Assembly: GCF_007991495.1 (NCBI RefSeq)
Contig: NZ_BJYL01000027.1
Coordinates: 23,103 to 87,102, forward strand
Length of the DNA stretch: 64,000 nt
Direction: 5' to 3'
From: Sporosarcina luteola
Lineage (GTDB): Bacteria > Bacillota > Bacilli > Bacillales_A > Planococcaceae
The position numbers and the translations under genes are program-made. Under the pieces are notes generated by a model, which saw only the letters and a list, made by a program, of their open reading frames with translations, was not told the DNA's origin and ran no database searches. Below are positions 62,588 through 64,000 of this stretch, piece by piece. Within the stretch, counting starts at the first letter, position 1, and every line of letters begins with the position of its first letter.

Positions 62588-63922
62588 ATGAAGAAATACT
62601 TTGAGTTTGACAAGCTTGGAACGAATTATCGAAGAGAAATTATTGGTGGATTAACAACATTCTTGGCAATGGCATACATTTTGGCAGTCAACCCGCTAAT
62701 GCTTTCGCTAGATGCGGTGCCTGACCTTCCGGATGCGATGCGTATGGATAAGGGAGCAGTCTTTGTCGCTACCGCATTAGCTGCGGCAGTTGGATCACTT
62801 TTTATGGGATTGATCGCAAGATATCCGATTGGACTTGCACCAGGCATGGGATTAAACGCATTTTTTGCGTTTTCAGTCGTATTAGGCTACGGAATTCCGT
62901 GGCAAACCGCTTTGACAGGTGTTTTATTTTCAGGACTTATTTTCATCATCTTATCGTTAACAGGATTAAGGGAAGCAATCATTAACGCAATCCCTGCGCA
63001 ATTAAAATATGCAGTTGGAGCCGGTATCGGATTATTCATCACATTCCTCGGTCTTCAAAATGCGAATATTATTGTAGCCGAGCCTAACACACTTGTTACT
63101 CTCGGAGATTTATCTGCTGGTCCCACGTTACTTGCAGTATTTGGTTTATTCGTGACTGTCATTATGATGGTAAGGAAAATTAAAGGAGCTATTTTCTATG
63201 GAATGATCATGACGACAGTACTCGGAATGATTGTTAGCCTCATTGACATTCCAACGAAGATTGTTGACAAGGTTCCAGACGTCTCGCCGACATTCGGAGC
63301 TGCGTTTGAGTCGCTTTTACACGACCCGGCCTCATTGATGACAACTCAATTTCTGGTCATTGTCATTACATTCCTTTTCGTAGACTTCTTTGATACGGCA
63401 GGAACTCTCGTTGCAGTAGCTACACAAGCGGGATTAATGAAAGACGACAAACTGCCGCGTGCAGGAAGAGCATTGCTTGCCGACTCGATGGCTACAGTAA
63501 CAGGTGCTATTTTTGGAACATCCACTACGACTTCGTATGTTGAATCGACTGCCGGCGTAGCCGCAGGAGCAAGAACAGGCTTTTCTTCTATTATAATTGG
63601 TCTACTATTCCTTTTATCATTGTTCTTCTCGCCGTTATTATTTATTATCACACCTGAAGTAACTGCCCCAGCGCTTATTATTGTGGGTGTTCTCATGGTG
63701 TCGGCATTAGGGAACATTGAATGGAATAAATTCGAAATAGCTGTTCCGGCATTTTTCGTCATCATTTCCATGCCGCTTACCTATAGCATCGCAACAGGAA
63801 TCGCGATCGGTTTCATCTTCTATCCTATTACTATGCTGTTTAGCGGAAGAAGAAAAGAAATCCATCCGATCATGTATGGATTGTTTGTGATCTTTATTCT
63901 TTATTTTATATTTATCAAGTGA
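62588..63922 (+). CDS. pbuG: Guanine/hypoxanthine permease PbuG (NCS2/AzgA family)
   Basis: PbuG imports guanine and hypoxanthine with protons. The 444-residue membrane protein belongs to the AzgA branch of NCS2: EIIGGLTTFLAMAYILAVNP near residue 18, GLAPGMGLNAFFAF near 82, VDFFDTAGTLVAVATQAGL near 262 and FGTSTTTSYVESTAGVAAGA near 310. Gene order after guaA and the purine riboswitch match Bacillus pbuG. AAAGGACGG precedes the ATG. Confidence 0.95.
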   Translation: MKKYFEFDKLGTNYRREIIGGLTTFLAMAYILAVNPLMLSLDAVPDLPDAMRMDKGAVFVATALAAAVGSLFMGLIARYPIGLAPGMGLNAFFAFSVVLGYGIPWQTALTGVLFSGLIFIILSLTGLREAIINAIPAQLKYAVGAGIGLFITFLGLQNANIIVAEPNTLVTLGDLSAGPTLLAVFGLFVTVIMMVRKIKGAIFYGMIMTTVLGMIVSLIDIPTKIVDKVPDVSPTFGAAFESLLHDPASLMTTQFLVIVITFLFVDFFDTAGTLVAVATQAGLMKDDKLPRAGRALLADSMATVTGAIFGTSTTTSYVESTAGVAAGARTGFSSIIIGLLFLLSLFFSPLLFIITPEVTAPALIIVGVLMVSALGNIEWNKFEIAVPAFFVIISMPLTYSIATGIAIGFIFYPITMLFSGRRKEIHPIMYGLFVIFILYFIFIK

Positions 63923-63926
63923 GTGA

Positions 63927-63954
63927 GGAACGGTTCAGTTGAACCGTTCCTTTT
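63927..63954 (+). terminator. Terminator of pbuG
   Basis: GGAACGGTTCA pairs perfectly with TGAACCGTTCC and a short T run follows. The last 46 bases of the window hold nothing I can call. Confidence 0.85.
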
Positions 63955-64000
63955 ATGTATCTTGAATTTAAGTATTGGAACCCGGATTTCCACTTCAGGC

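Overview
The window comes from a low-to-mid GC, spore-forming member of the Bacillales. Spore genes (tlp, a YjcZ-type tiny membrane protein, a GerW/YtfJ-type protein), Bacillus-type riboswitches and the gene order yeaC-yeaD-yebA-guaA-pbuG support this. The degenerate glutaminase half of GuaA, together with overall protein similarity, makes me think of the Planococcaceae, possibly Sporosarcina; that assignment is inference. No rRNA, canonical tRNA, insertion sequence, prophage or CRISPR array is visible. This is chromosomal backbone with lineage-specific intergenic DNA.

Layout. 1-7.4 kb: end of an unknown gene, a Nudix hydrolase, an acidic lipoprotein, a SET-domain protein, RtcB RNA ligase, a DUF2975/YozG-like pair, a DUF817 protein and an S66 peptidase. 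7.4-8.4 kb: gene-poor DNA with an Rpn-type nuclease/transposase tail fragment and nine 52-bp tandem repeats. 8.4-11.3 kb: DUF418 membrane protein with a DesK/DesR-like two-component system. 11.5-17.8 kb: alkaline phosphatase behind a PhoP box, and two catalases, the larger one lacking the distal Asn motif. 17.9-20.3 kb: M2/M3-like peptidase, DIP1984 protein and a structured RNA with tRNA-like D- and T-loops. 20.5-31.6 kb: an ABC-F protein behind a leader-peptide attenuator, DinB, an unknown protein, a Rieske oxidoreductase, an SRPBCC fusion, small spore-type proteins, a YjaZ-like protease, an MBL hydrolase and a PadR operon. 31.8-46.6 kb: transporters (CNT, DAACS, MntH, PbuE, MATE, MFS), a luciferase-like oxidoreductase, a divergent ATP sulfurylase, a second ABC-F protein (YfmM type) and tlp. 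46.7-53.7 kb: a squalene-synthase-like protein, an attenuated operon of tiny ORFs, an FMN reductase, metI under a SAM riboswitch, a paired SMR pump, a CPBP protease and FetAB. 54-64 kb: pncB-nadE, then MoxR/DUF58/transglutaminase, guaA and pbuG.

How the genes connect. Three purine aptamers precede guaA (GMP synthesis), pbuG (uptake) and pbuE (efflux). All carry the guanine-class cytosine at the specificity position, so guanine or hypoxanthine probably co-ordinates synthesis, import and export. GuaA has lost its glutamine-hydrolysing cysteine and about 60 residues of the amidotransferase domain, and NadE is the ammonia-dependent type. Both amidations probably use free ammonia, which would suit an ammonia-rich (for example ureolytic) niche. 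The intergenic DNA is unusually repeat-rich: 52-bp, 21-bp (two related arrays) and 20-bp tandem arrays, plus a dispersed palindrome of about 47 bp used as a terminator.
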